Positions 32,069-40,510 of a stretch of 64,000 bases of DNA are shown piece after piece. The notes under the pieces are model-generated. The model searched no databases. It was not told where the DNA came from and saw nothing but the letters and a program-made list of their open reading frames with translations. Origin of the DNA: Lysobacteraceae bacterium (GTDB taxonomy: Bacteria; Pseudomonadota; Gammaproteobacteria; Xanthomonadales; Xanthomonadaceae); assembly GCA_024508915.1 (NCBI GenBank), contig JANINR010000146.1:1-64000 (forward strand), written 5' to 3'. The translations under genes were made by a program, and so were the position numbers. Within the stretch, counting starts at the first letter, position 1; each line of letters begins with the position of its first letter.

Positions 32069-35000
32069 TCAGGGACAAGGCCGTCCGCCCTGGCGGCCCG
32101 CCTTGCCGTTCACCGGCGCGACCAGGCAGGGGTCGGTCGGCCTTTCCGGTCCGTTGCCGCCGTCGTCCGGAGGCGGCGGCGGCGGCGGCGGCGGCGGCGG
32201 AGGCGGCGGAGGCGGCGGAGGCGGCGGAGGCGGTGCCTCGTCGTCGTTGCGGAGGGTGATGCGGAAGCTTGCGTCGCCCGGCGCCACGCCCTGCAGCGGC
32301 GTCGCAATCACGTCGAGGTACTCGTCGGGCTCCACGACATCGTCGCCGTAGATCGGCACTAGGATCGTCTGCGTGCTTTCGCCGGAGGCGAACACCAGCG
32401 TGCCTTCGGCGACGCCGAAGTCCTCGCCGACCGATGCGGTGCCTGCGACGGCGCGGTACGACACCACCGCGCCACCCGCGGGGGCGGGCGAGGACAGCTT
32501 CGCGACGACGGACACGGATGGGTTGAGGCCGGTGCCGCCCTCGGCCACCACGCTCTCGCCTTCGAGCGACAGTGTCGGCAACGATACGTCGGCGGGGACA
32601 TCGTCGTCGGGGATGTCCAGCCGGAAACGCGGCGTCGTCAGCACTGCGCCGCGCGCATCCTCCAGCACGACCTCGAAATACTCGTCGTCCTCGACCCGCG
32701 CGTCGTTGTAGGTCTCGAGGACGATGAACTTCATGCTTTCGCCGGGGGCGAACGCGAGCACGCCCGATACCGGCGCGTAATCCTCCCCCGGCAGCGCCGT
32801 GCCCGCCTCGGTCCGGTACGACACCGACGCGCCCCCGGCACCCGCGGGCGCCGAGAGGCTCACGATCGCCGACGGAAAATTGGGACCTTCGGCGGAAAGA
32901 TCGTTGAGTCCCCAGACGAGCATCGACGGCAACGTGGACAGCGTGACGTCATGCACCACGCCCGCCGACACCTTGGCGTCCGCGAGCAGGAAGGGCTGGT
33001 AGGGCGCGCCGGGCGATGGCACCTCCAGGCTGATGTCCGCCCCGGGAACGACCTGGAAACTGAAGGCTGCGCCTGGCCCGTCCAGCCACAGGTCGCGCAC
33101 CGGGCGCCCGTACGTGTCGATCGATTCCGACACGCGGAGCTGCAGCGGGAACACGGGGTTGGGGCCGCCCGCGGGCACGCGCAGTCGCCCCGACACGGTG
33201 ACCCCGGGCACCAGCGGGTAATCGACGTTCGCGGCCGCGTCCACCTGCCCGAGGTCCAGCTGGGCGGCCGCGAACGGCGCCGGCGGGAACGCGTTGAGCG
33301 AGACGTCGTTGCCCGGATGGAAGGGAATCGCGTAGCGGAAATCGGGCGGCTGGAGCTGGAGCGTGCGTTCGCCGCGAACGGCTTCGCCAGCGCCGCGCAC
33401 ACGCAGTTCCACGGGCGTCGCCGGCGGCGGAGACCCCTCCGGGAAGCGCAGCCTGCCCGTGAGGAGCGGCTGCGGATCGTCGTCGACGATCGTCACGATG
33501 GCATCGCGGTCCGCCATCACCGCGCCCCTGGCGCGGACCAGCTTCAGCTGGATGGTCTCGTCGCCCTCCTCGTCGTCGTCGCCGATCGCCACGACCGAGA
33601 ATAGTCCGTCGTTCTCGCCTTCCTCGATGTGCACATAGGGCGAGCCCGTGAAGTAATCCGCCCCGCTGGTCGCGTCGCCGCCGCTGTAGGCCGTCGCCGT
33701 TCCGCCGAAGATGCGCACTTCCACGTCGACGCCGCCCGGCGGAGCGGCGGTGGACAAGCGCACCGGAACGATCAGGCCCGGGTTCGTGCCACTGCCCTCC
33801 TCCACCACGCTGGCGTCGAGGATCGAGACCGTGCCCGGCGCGCCGCCGCGGAACGCGGCGACGACCGGTGCCATCTGCGCAAGGCTGCGGACATTGTCGG
33901 CGCGTCCGGCCACCCCGCATTCCGTCCCGCAGGCAGTCACGGACGGATTCGAGAAATAACCGATCCACGGCAGGCCGTACTGGTACGCCATGATCGTCGC
34001 GAAGCCCGGCGGATCCTCGTGGCGGTATCCGAACGAATACGGGAACGCGCCATAGACCGTGATGCGATCGGGCGCCCAGGTCGCGGTCTGGCGATCGTGC
34101 TGCGACCCCAGGTTGTGCCCGGTCTCGTGCGCGAACGCGTACGGGCCGCACGGATCGACGTTGCTGACGGAATAGCCGTACCGCGGATCCATGTAAGAAC
34201 GCTGCTGCTCGGCGGCTCCCAGATAGGCGATCCCGCAGGTCGGGTCGCCTTCCGTGTAGGGACGGGCGACGGACACCAGGTCGGCGCCGGAGGCGTCGCG
34301 GAGGGCGCGGATGTCGACGCCCGGCAAGCGGTTGCCGACGATGTCGTACAGCAGCTGCTCGTTGTATTCGCCCACGGGCACGGCGATTTCGCGCATGCCC
34401 ACGAGCGCGAAGCGGACCACCGAGCCGCTGTCGCGGTGGGCCTGGTTGGCGATGGCCACCATGCTGGTCACTTCGGTCTCGGCCGCGGACGCCGTGCCGC
34501 GCAGCGCCACGAGCGCGGCGTCGTACAGGCCGAGGACGTCGATCCGCACCGTGGTCGTCGCGTCGTTCGCGGTCGCGGTCTTGCGAGGGACGACGGCGGT
34601 CGCCGGACCGCGCGCCGCGATCGCGGGCACGGACGAAGCGGCGCTGGTTCCCGCGCGCGACCCGGCGGGAACGACGAAATCCGGCATCGGTGCCTTGCCC
34701 TTGGGCACCATCGCGCCTGCGCGCGCGATTCGGACGACGCCATGCACGGTGGTGATCGCGAACGAGCGCCCGTCTGGCCGTGGCAGGACACCGAACACCG
34801 CGTCCGGTCCGAAGGTGAGTACCGCCGATTGCGGCCCGAGTACGGTCTTGACCCGCCCCACGACCGTCCAGCGATCGCCGCCTTCGTCGTATCCCTGCTC
34901 CATGCGAACCGCGTAGCGTGTTCCGTCCGCGAGTCCGATCGCCAGTTCGCCTTCGGCCAGCGCGCGGCGGGCCATGTCGCGGGTCAGGAGGATCCGGACG

Positions 35001-35215
35001 GGCGCATCGGAACCGCCGCGTTGCGCCGGGATCCGGATGGCCGTCACCAGGCCCGTGCGCGAAGCAGGCGCGGAGGAATCGACTGCCCGGGTGCCGGCGT
35101 CCGCGGCGCCATCGGAAGCGGCGCAACCGCCCAGGAGCAGGATGGTGCCCAGCATCGTGGCCGGCAGGATTGCGCGGTGCCAGCGCGCGGCGCGCGAATC
35201 GCCCGATCGAGCCAT
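32069..35215 (-). CDS. reprolysin-like metalloprotease lipoprotein with Calx-beta domains
   Basis: A 1048-residue secreted or surface protein. The lipobox LLGGC puts the lipidated Cys at 31. A zincin catalytic motif HExxHxxGxxH is at 363-373 (HETGHNLGSQH), with a Met-turn candidate in TIMAYQYG shortly after, so it is an M12B/reprolysin-like peptidase. Three Calx-beta-like repeats follow, each starting at a VEEG/AEGG-type edge and ending in a DDD/DDE motif (about 485-600, 745-860 and 870-990), with two beta domains between the first and second. The tail has 22 consecutive prolines (codons 32168-32233), then GGNGPERPTDPC. Start 35215 is taken because the lipoprotein signal follows; 15 more residues are possible upstream. 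The substrate is unknown. Confidence 0.85.
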   Translation of the reverse strand: MARSGDSRAARWHRAILPATMLGTILLLGGCAASDGAADAGTRAVDSSAPASRTGLVTAIRIPAQRGGSDAPVRILLTRDMARRALAEGELAIGLADGTRYAVRMEQGYDEGGDRWTVVGRVKTVLGPQSAVLTFGPDAVFGVLPRPDGRSFAITTVHGVVRIARAGAMVPKGKAPMPDFVVPAGSRAGTSAASSVPAIAARGPATAVVPRKTATANDATTTVRIDVLGLYDAALVALRGTASAAETEVTSMVAIANQAHRDSGSVVRFALVGMREIAVPVGEYNEQLLYDIVGNRLPGVDIRALRDASGADLVSVARPYTEGDPTCGIAYLGAAEQQRSYMDPRYGYSVSNVDPCGPYAFAHETGHNLGSQHDRQTATWAPDRITVYGAFPYSFGYRHEDPPGFATIMAYQYGLPWIGYFSNPSVTACGTECGVAGRADNVRSLAQMAPVVAAFRGGAPGTVSILDASVVEEGSGTNPGLIVPVRLSTAAPPGGVDVEVRIFGGTATAYSGGDATSGADYFTGSPYVHIEEGENDGLFSVVAIGDDDEEGDETIQLKLVRARGAVMADRDAIVTIVDDDPQPLLTGRLRFPEGSPPPATPVELRVRGAGEAVRGERTLQLQPPDFRYAIPFHPGNDVSLNAFPPAPFAAAQLDLGQVDAAANVDYPLVPGVTVSGRLRVPAGGPNPVFPLQLRVSESIDTYGRPVRDLWLDGPGAAFSFQVVPGADISLEVPSPGAPYQPFLLADAKVSAGVVHDVTLSTLPSMLVWGLNDLSAEGPNFPSAIVSLSAPAGAGGASVSYRTEAGTALPGEDYAPVSGVLAFAPGESMKFIVLETYNDARVEDDEYFEVVLEDARGAVLTTPRFRLDIPDDDVPADVSLPTLSLEGESVVAEGGTGLNPSVSVVAKLSSPAPAGGAVVSYRAVAGTASVGEDFGVAEGTLVFASGESTQTILVPIYGDDVVEPDEYLDVIATPLQGVAPGDASFRITLRNDDEAPPPPPPPPPPPPPPPPPPPPPPDDGGNGPERPTDPCLVAPVNGKAGRQGGRPCP
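32168..32233. repeat. GGC/GGA triplet run encoding 22 prolines
   Basis: A 66-bp low-complexity run, read on the minus strand as CCG and CCT codons only. Triplet runs like this expand and shrink in 3-bp steps, so length may vary between strains without breaking the frame. Confidence 0.9.
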
Positions 35216-35286
35216 CGTCCCTGCCCCCGCTCCTTTTCCCCGGGATGGAGGATACCCCACGGGGTCGCGGCCTCCAGCTGCGGCGC

Positions 35287-37335
35287 TCAGGTCCCCAGGC
35301 GGGCCTCCTTGAGGCGCCGGAGCTCGTCGCGGGCCTTCGCCGCCTCCTCGAACTCCAGGTCGCGGGCGTGCTGGTGCATCTTCTGCTCCAGCGCCTTCAT
35401 CCGGGCCGCGGCCTGCGACGGGCTCAGCACGGCGTAGTCCTCGGCGGCCTCGGCCACGCGGCGGCCCTTGCCCTTGCCGACCTTGACCATGCCCGGCTCG
35501 GCGCGCGCGCCTTCCATCACGTCCATCACCGCGCGCTGCACGCTCTGCGGGGTGATGCCGTGCTCGGCGTTGTAGTCGACCTGCTTCTGCCGGCGCCGGT
35601 CGGTTTCCTCGATCGCCCGCTGCATCGAATTGGTGATGCGGTCGGCGTAGAGGATCGCGCGGCCGCGCAGGTTGCGCGCCGCGCGGCCGATGGTCTGGAT
35701 CAGCGAGCCGGTGGAGCGCAGGAAGCCTTCCTTGTCGGCGTCGAGGATCGCGACCAGCGACACCTCCGGCATGTCCAGGCCCTCGCGCAGCAGGTTGATG
35801 CCGACGAGCACGTCGAACTTGCCCAGGCGCAGGTCGCGGATGATCTCCACGCGCTCGACCGTGTCCACGTCGGAGTGCAGGTAGCGCACCTTCACGTCAT
35901 GCTCGGCGAGGTACTCGGTGAGGTTCTCGGCCATGCGCTTGGTGAGCGTGGTCACCAGCACGCGGTCGCCCATCGCCACGCGCGCGTTGATCTCGCCGAG
36001 CACGTCGTCGACCTGCGTCGCCACCGGGCGGATCTCGACCTGCGGATCGACCAGGCCGGTCGGGCGCACGAGCAGCTCGGTCACCTCGCCTTCCGACATG
36101 CGCAGCTCGTACGGGCCGGGCGTCGCGGAGACGAAGATCGCGCGCGGCGCGCGGCCTTCCCATTCCTCGAACTTCAGCGGACGGTTGTCGAGCGCGGACG
36201 GCAGGCGGAACCCGAATTCGACCAACGTCTCCTTGCGCGAGCGGTCGCCCTTGTACATCGCGCCGATCTGCGGGACGGTGACGTGCGATTCGTCGACGAC
36301 GAGCAGCGCGTCGGCCGGCAGGTAGTCGAACAGGCACGGCGGCGGCTCGCCGGGCATGTAGCCCGTCAGGTGCCGCGAATAGTTCTCGATGCCGTTGCAG
36401 TAGCCGACCTCGGCCATCATCTCGAGGTCGAACTGCGTGCGCTGCGCGAGGCGCTGCGCCTCCACCAGCTTGTTCTGCGAGTACAGCCATTCCAGCCGTT
36501 CGCGCAGTTCGGCCTTGATCGTCTCCACCGCGTCGAGGATCGTGCGGCGGCTGGTGACGTAGTGCGAGCCGGGGTAGATCGTGTAGCGCGGCAGCCTGCG
36601 CAGGGTTTCGCCGGTGAGCGGGTCGAACAGGGTGAGGTTCTCGATCTCGCCGTCGAACAGCTCGATGCGCAGCGCCTCGGCGTCGGATTCGGCCGGATGC
36701 ACGTCGATGACCTCGCCGCGCACGCGGTAGGTACCGCGCGCCAGTTCGGTCTCGTTGCGATCGTATTGCATCTCGGTGAGGCGGCGGATCAGCTCGCGCT
36801 GGTCGATGCGCTCGCCGCGGACCATGTGCAGCACCATCTTGTGGTACTCGCCCGGGTCGCCGAGGCCGTAGATCGCCGACACCGTGCAGACGATGATCGC
36901 GTCGCGCCGCTCCAGCAGCGCCTTGGTCGCCGACAGGCGCATCTGCTCGATGTGCTCGTTCACCGAACTGTCCTTCTCGATGAAGGTGTCGGAGGACGGG
37001 ACGTAGGCTTCCGGCTGGTAGTAGTCGTAGTAGCTGACGAAGTACTCGACCGCGTTGTGCGGGAAGAACGCCTTGAACTCGCCGTACAGCTGCGCCGCCA
37101 GGGTCTTGTTCGGCGCCATCACCAGGGTCGGCTTCTGCACCTGCTGGATGACGTTGGCGATGGTGTAGGTCTTGCCCGAGCCGGTGACGCCGAGCAGGGT
37201 CTGGCGCGCCAGGCCGGCCTCGAAGCCGGCGACGAGCTTGTCGATCGCCTGCGGCTGGTCGCCGGCGGGCGCATACGGGGCGACCAGCTGGAAGCGGTCG
37301 GCCTGGACTGGGTTGTCGGCGGTGGTGTCGGTCAT
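35287..37335 (-). CDS. uvrB: excinuclease ABC subunit UvrB
   Basis: A 682-residue UvrB, the damage-verifying helicase of nucleotide excision repair. Walker A is in GVTGSGKT, the beta-hairpin region ([20 protein letters not shown]) inserts between strands, and helicase motifs [13 protein letters not shown] and ATPGPYE follow. TIGRAARN is motif VI. The C-terminal UVR motif (about 640-675) binds UvrC. Full length. Confidence 0.98.
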   Translation of the reverse strand: MTDTTADNPVQADRFQLVAPYAPAGDQPQAIDKLVAGFEAGLARQTLLGVTGSGKTYTIANVIQQVQKPTLVMAPNKTLAAQLYGEFKAFFPHNAVEYFVSYYDYYQPEAYVPSSDTFIEKDSSVNEHIEQMRLSATKALLERRDAIIVCTVSAIYGLGDPGEYHKMVLHMVRGERIDQRELIRRLTEMQYDRNETELARGTYRVRGEVIDVHPAESDAEALRIELFDGEIENLTLFDPLTGETLRRLPRYTIYPGSHYVTSRRTILDAVETIKAELRERLEWLYSQNKLVEAQRLAQRTQFDLEMMAEVGYCNGIENYSRHLTGYMPGEPPPCLFDYLPADALLVVDESHVTVPQIGAMYKGDRSRKETLVEFGFRLPSALDNRPLKFEEWEGRAPRAIFVSATPGPYELRMSEGEVTELLVRPTGLVDPQVEIRPVATQVDDVLGEINARVAMGDRVLVTTLTKRMAENLTEYLAEHDVKVRYLHSDVDTVERVEIIRDLRLGKFDVLVGINLLREGLDMPEVSLVAILDADKEGFLRSTGSLIQTIGRAARNLRGRAILYADRITNSMQRAIEETDRRRQKQVDYNAEHGITPQSVQRAVMDVMEGARAEPGMVKVGKGKGRRVAEAAEDYAVLSPSQAAARMKALEQKMHQHARDLEFEEAAKARDELRRLKEARLGT

Positions 37336-37394
37336 CGGACCGTCCAGTCTACTGCCGCGCGCAGGCGGGTGATTCCCCGACAGCGCGCTACGGC

Positions 37395-38024
37395 ATGGCC
37401 CGATTCAGCCGGGTCTTCGGTCGCGGGAAGCTGGCCCTCCCGACAAGCTCGCCCAGGGCTCCGACCGTGCACGCCGTCCCCCGCCCCGTCCCACCCTTCG
37501 GCTTCACCCTCATCGAGGCGATGATCGCGCTGCTGGTCGCCGCGCTGCTGCTGGGCCTGGCAGTGCCCGCCTGGAGCAACGCCAGCGAAGCCGCCCGCGC
37601 CGTGGCCGCGCGCGCCGCGATGCAGGACACGCTCGACGGGGCGATGCGGCACGCGGCGCTGACCGGCACCGAGGTCGTCCTCTGCCCCGGCGATGCCGCA
37701 TGCCGCGACACCTGGGACTGGAGCGCCGGCTGGCTGGCCTGGGCGGACCGCGACGGCGACCGCAGGCTCGATGCGGGCGAGACGGTCCTGCACCGGGAGC
37801 CCGCGTTGCCTGGACGGGTGCACCTGCGGAGCACGCGCGGCCGGCGCCGGCTCGTGCTGCACCCGCATGGCGGGGCCGCGGCGGGGACCAACGTGACGTT
37901 CACGCTCTGCGACGGCCGCGGCGCCTCGCGCACGGTCGCGCTGGTCCTTGCCGGCAGCGGCCGCCTGCGCGATGCGAAGCCCGCCGCCGCCGCCGTCGCC
38001 GATTGCCTCGCGCCGCCGCCGTGA
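37395..38024 (+). CDS. GspH/FimT family pseudopilin
   Basis: A minor pseudopilin with the prepilin peptidase site at G36-F37 (GFTLIEA, Glu at +5), followed by the N-terminal hydrophobic helix ([18 protein letters not shown]) and the GspH domain with [18 protein letters not shown]. Written from 37395 the leader is 35 residues; a GTG at 37467 gives a more usual 12-residue leader and may be the true start. It stands alone, away from the pilus operon at 52327-59103, and directly before tRNA-Asn. Whether it serves type IV pili or type II secretion is not resolvable. Confidence 0.85.
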   Translation: MARFSRVFGRGKLALPTSSPRAPTVHAVPRPVPPFGFTLIEAMIALLVAALLLGLAVPAWSNASEAARAVAARAAMQDTLDGAMRHAALTGTEVVLCPGDAACRDTWDWSAGWLAWADRDGDRRLDAGETVLHREPALPGRVHLRSTRGRRRLVLHPHGGAAAGTNVTFTLCDGRGASRTVALVLAGSGRLRDAKPAAAAVADCLAPPP

Positions 38025-38045
38025 ATGCGCCGCGCGCCGGCGCGG

Positions 38046-38075
38046 TTGCGCGCTGCCGGGGCCGACGGCACAATA
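38046..38075 (+). promoter_or_regulatory. possible promoter of tRNA-Asn
   Basis: TTGCGC (38046-38051), 18-bp spacer, ACAATA (38070-38075), ending 9 bp before the tRNA. A moderate match. Confidence 0.4.
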
Positions 38076-38084
38076 TGCGGCCCC

Positions 38085-38161
38085 GCCCGAATAGCTCAGC
38101 CGGTTAGAGCACTTGACTGTTAATCAGGGGGTCGTTGGTTCGAGTCCAACTTCGGGCGCCA
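38085..38161 (+). tRNA. tRNA-Asn (GTT)
   Basis: A 77-nt cloverleaf with encoded CCA. Acceptor GCCCGAA pairs with TTCGGGC. The anticodon loop CTGTTAA carries GTT. Its 3' 45 bp, from the anticodon loop to CCA, is repeated at 40294-40338. Confidence 0.96.
38117..38161 (+). repeat. attL: 45-bp direct repeat within tRNA-Asn
   Basis: Exact copy of 40294-40338. It covers the second half of tRNA-Asn, a common integrase target, and keeps the tRNA intact on this side. Confidence 0.9.
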
Positions 38162-38170
38162 GATAAATCA

Positions 38171-38200
38171 AAGGCTTGCGTGATGAACGCAGGCCTTTTT
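38171..38200 (+). terminator. terminator after tRNA-Asn
   Basis: AAGGCTTGCGT and ACGCAGGCCTT form an 11-bp stem (one G-U) with a 5-nt loop, followed by five T. It belongs to the inserted element, not to the original tRNA flank. Confidence 0.75.
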
Positions 38201-38290
38201 CTATTATTTTCGCGAAAAATGTTGCGAAAAATAATCTCAGGCGGCCTGAGACAGCAATTGCCGGCCCGTCACGGTGACTAACAGCATATG

Positions 38291-38319
38291 TTGTATATAC
38301 ATCTCGTGCGTATATACAA
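38291..38319 (+). promoter_or_regulatory. inverted-repeat operator overlapping the toxin-antitoxin promoter
   Basis: TTGTATATAC (38291-38300) and GTATATACAA (38310-38319) form a perfect 10-bp inverted repeat with a 9-bp spacer. TTGTAT can act as -35, with TATACA or TACAAT as -10 at 16 or 18 bp. A repressor bound here would occlude polymerase, as antitoxin-toxin complexes usually do. Confidence 0.65.
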
Positions 38320-38352
38320 TTCTCGACCCACTCGGCCGGTCCCCTCCGCTAC

Positions 38353-38649
38353 ATGCCGAAAATAATCATTTCCGACACCATCCGGGCCAAGCTTGCGGCC
38401 GAGCACGACGTGGGCGTGCCCGAGGTTCACCAGTGCTTCGCCAATCGTACGGGTAGCCTATTGTTGGACACCCGGGATCAGCACAAAACTGATCCTCCAA
38501 CTCGTTGGTTCATTGCACCAACTAACCGCGGAAGGCTGCTGAAAGTTTGCTACGTGCCAGGAAGCGACTACTTCCTTCGCACCTGTTTCGAGCCCGACGA
38601 TACTGAGCTTGCGATCTATCGCAAGCATGGGAATCCGACTGACTTTTGA
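38353..38649 (+). CDS. putative toxin, BrnT/DUF4258-like
   Basis: A 98-residue protein of a group often mis-annotated as ADP-ribosyl-(dinitrogen reductase) hydrolase. It has an N-terminal helix IRAKLAAEHDVGVPEVHQCF and then a beta sheet with LLLDTRDQHKTDPPTRWFIA, NRGRLLKVCYVPG and RTCFEPDD. The layout is the RelE/BrnT-like RNase fold that pairs with a small ribbon-helix or helix-turn-helix antitoxin. It is first in the pair, like brnT, with the partner 9 bp downstream. The catalytic residue is not certain; R/K/H/E in TPTR-W and HKTD are candidates. Confidence 0.7.
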   Translation: MPKIIISDTIRAKLAAEHDVGVPEVHQCFANRTGSLLLDTRDQHKTDPPTRWFIAPTNRGRLLKVCYVPGSDYFLRTCFEPDDTELAIYRKHGNPTDF

Positions 38650-38658
38650 GAGCCAACA

Positions 38659-39036
38659 ATGATGAACACGAACACTCGCAACTTGGATCCCACCGTTACC
38701 GCCCAATGGGAAAACGGCGAATTGGGGCGGAGTGACGAGTATGTCGCCGTCGCCCCCGAAAGTGAGTCCAACGAACTTGATTCATCTCTTGCGATGAAGT
38801 TGGTGTCGATTCGTCTACCGATCCCACTGATTGAGACTCTTAAAGCAATCGCATCACACCATGGCATCGCCTATCAGCCGATGATCCGAGATCTGCTCAT
38901 ACGCTTTGCGCGCTCTGAGATTCATCAAATCGTGAGCGCGCTCGATGGACAGATGAAACAAGCGCAATCTTCGGATGAGCCTAGCCCACCAGTCGAGGCG
39001 TTCATAGAGCGCACAAAAATGGCTGCCTGCGGTTAA
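38659..39036 (+). CDS. putative antitoxin, BrnA/CopG-like
   Basis: A 125-residue protein whose C-terminal half holds the ribbon-helix-helix-like segment MKLVSIRLPIPLIETLKAIA then HHGIAYQPMIRDLLIRFA (residues about 46-84), typical of antitoxins that bind operator DNA as dimers. The first 40 residues are acidic and probably disordered, suited to covering the toxin. It follows the toxin by 9 bp and precedes a terminator. Confidence 0.72.
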   Translation: MMNTNTRNLDPTVTAQWENGELGRSDEYVAVAPESESNELDSSLAMKLVSIRLPIPLIETLKAIASHHGIAYQPMIRDLLIRFARSEIHQIVSALDGQMKQAQSSDEPSPPVEAFIERTKMAACG

Positions 39037-39047
39037 GGCGGCCAGAG

Positions 39048-39077
39048 AAAAGGCCCCGCATTGCGGGGCCTTTTTTT
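39048..39077. terminator. bidirectional terminator between the antitoxin and P63C genes
   Basis: AAAGGCCCCGC and GCGGGGCCTTT pair around ATT, followed by T on the plus strand and T (from the AAA run) on the minus strand. It serves both convergent genes. Confidence 0.8.
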
Positions 39078-39085
39078 GGCCAAAC

Positions 39086-40111
39086 TCATTTCGAGATTGG
39101 CACATAGTCGTCAGGAAAGGGCAACATCAAGGTCTCGCCCCACTGAGGGAACTCTTTGTCGAGACGCGCCATGAACACTTGCCAGTTGTCTGAGTATTTC
39201 ATCAGCATCACTACGGCGGCCAGGTGCTCCTTCAACTTTGGGTGGCCAACCTGTTCAGTCAGCCGCTGAAAAAGCTTGTGCTTGAGCCGCCCTTTGTCGT
39301 TACGCGGAGTCAGCCGATTGAGCTCATTCCACACACCCGGCGCGAGTCGCTTATAAACGATATTGTTGGTCCAATGTCCGATTACTCCTGGTCGGCCACT
39401 ACCCGCGTCGTAGCTCCAATTATTTAACCGATAGATTTGTTCGTAGAACTGCGATGGAAACGTGCTAATCCATGGACGCAATTCTTTCGCCACAAATTTT
39501 TCGAGAATCTTTGCCAGGGCATCGCGCTGACGTATGTCCTGATACCCAGTGGCTTCATCGACCAACGCGATAATGCCAACCGTGGCGAATCCATGCTGAA
39601 GAACGGCAGCCCTCTGAGCTAGTCGTGCCAAGCGTCGATCAAGCACGCCTTGCTGTTGCGCATCGATTAGCACTGCGCAGAGATCTGGAAGTATCGTTGC
39701 TTCGTACCCGTCCGCCGGGTTACCGCCATGGGGCGGAATAAAGCGAATCGGAGAATTTGCGCGCGCCGCTAACCCTTTGACATCTATCCCCTTCTCCGCC
39801 AATCGCTCCATCAATTCGACGATTTTGCGCGCGCCGCTTTTCCCTCCGCCCTCGGAAAGACCAATGCCGCTCTGAAGTCCGCGTTGCGCGAGGACACGAG
39901 TGCCGTCAGCAAGCACGTAGCAGGGAATCTCGATATTGCCGATCGCCAGGGGGCGGTCAGCAGCTCCGTAGGCAGCAAGAAGGGGAACCGACTTCCCCTC
40001 ATTAGCCCACTTCGTCAGCGCACCCAGACGAGCGATGTCTGATCGCTGTTTGGCCGTCAGGCTACTCGCCCGAGCCTCTCCCCCCTTGGATTGCTTGTTT
40101 TTGACAGCCAT
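39086..40111 (-). CDS. P63C-domain protein
   Basis: A 341-residue protein with the P63C domain (PF10546) in the middle: ALVDEATGYQDIRQRDALAK (about 184-203), then LRPWISTFPSQFYEQIYRL and GSGRPGVIGHWTNNIVYKRL. Residues 1-35 are basic and resemble a DNA-binding tail. Function is unknown; homologues sit in phages and mobile elements. I start at the second Met (40111) because the ribosome site GGGGA lies just before it and the promoter at 40141-40169 gives a short leader; an upstream ATG at 40123 has none. Its upstream repeats suggest autoregulation. Confidence 0.75.
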   Translation of the reverse strand: MAVKNKQSKGGEARASSLTAKQRSDIARLGALTKWANEGKSVPLLAAYGAADRPLAIGNIEIPCYVLADGTRVLAQRGLQSGIGLSEGGGKSGARKIVELMERLAEKGIDVKGLAARANSPIRFIPPHGGNPADGYEATILPDLCAVLIDAQQQGVLDRRLARLAQRAAVLQHGFATVGIIALVDEATGYQDIRQRDALAKILEKFVAKELRPWISTFPSQFYEQIYRLNNWSYDAGSGRPGVIGHWTNNIVYKRLAPGVWNELNRLTPRNDKGRLKHKLFQRLTEQVGHPKLKEHLAAVVMLMKYSDNWQVFMARLDKEFPQWGETLMLPFPDDYVPISK

Positions 40112-40120
40112 TGGAATCCC

Positions 40121-40174
40121 CATGCTTGCTATGCAAGCAGATCATATGCTTGCATAACATATAAAGCAAGCATG
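40121..40174 (-). promoter_or_regulatory. nested inverted repeats over the P63C promoter
   Basis: CATGCTTGC (40121-40129) pairs with GCAAGCATG (40166-40174), and TGCAAGCA (40132-40139) with TGCTTGCA (40147-40154), four copies of one octamer in alternating orientation. The minus-strand promoter TTGCTT (40169-40164), 17-bp spacer, TATGAT (40146-40141) lies inside them. Confidence 0.6.
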
Positions 40175-40293
40175 CCCCGGGATTCGACTAGTGAAAAATC
40201 CTGCGAGACTCTAGGCCCCACGCGGGTTCTAGCCGCCCCAGTTGCGAAAAAGACTCGACCTAAGCCGTTGATCCTGCGGCGCGAGAGACCGCC

Positions 40294-40338
40294 CTGTTAA
40301 TCAGGGGGTCGTTGGTTCGAGTCCAACTTCGGGCGCCA
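40294..40338 (+). repeat. attR: 45-bp copy of the tRNA-Asn 3' end
   Basis: Exact copy of 38117-38161 without the 5' half of the tRNA, so non-functional as a tRNA. It marks the right end of the small element. Confidence 0.9.
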
Positions 40339-40510
40339 AGCATTTCCCAGCACAAGGCCGCGCATGTCGCGGCCTTTGCTTTTGCGGCCCCCGGGCGTGA
40401 CCTTCGACACCCCCTGACCCGCCGCCCCAAGGGCTAGAGTCGCCGGACGCCTCCGGCCGGAGGCCGCCGTGCCGGCTCCCGGTGCGGAACCCGATCCCCG
40501 GAGCCCTTTC

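Larger units (their letters stand above)
38117..40338. mobile_element. 2.2-kb integrase-less element in tRNA-Asn
   Basis: Flanked by a 45-bp direct repeat with tRNA-Asn intact at the left. The interior is AT-richer than the host and holds a toxin-antitoxin pair and a P63C-domain gene, plus terminators. No recombinase is encoded, so it was either mobilised in trans or is a remnant that lost its integrase. Confidence 0.82.

Noticed and set aside
32103..32351. 82-residue glycine-rich frame on the plus strand
   Set aside because: It is the complement of the proline run of the metalloprotease; not a gene.
38204..38320. dif-like XerC/XerD recombination site in the small element
   Set aside because: The TTGTATATAC and TTTTCGCGAAAAAT stretches are AT-rich palindromes but do not match the XerC and XerD half-sites around a 6-bp centre.
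40294..40338. A second tRNA-Asn gene
   Set aside because: Only the 3' half is present; it is the attR repeat.
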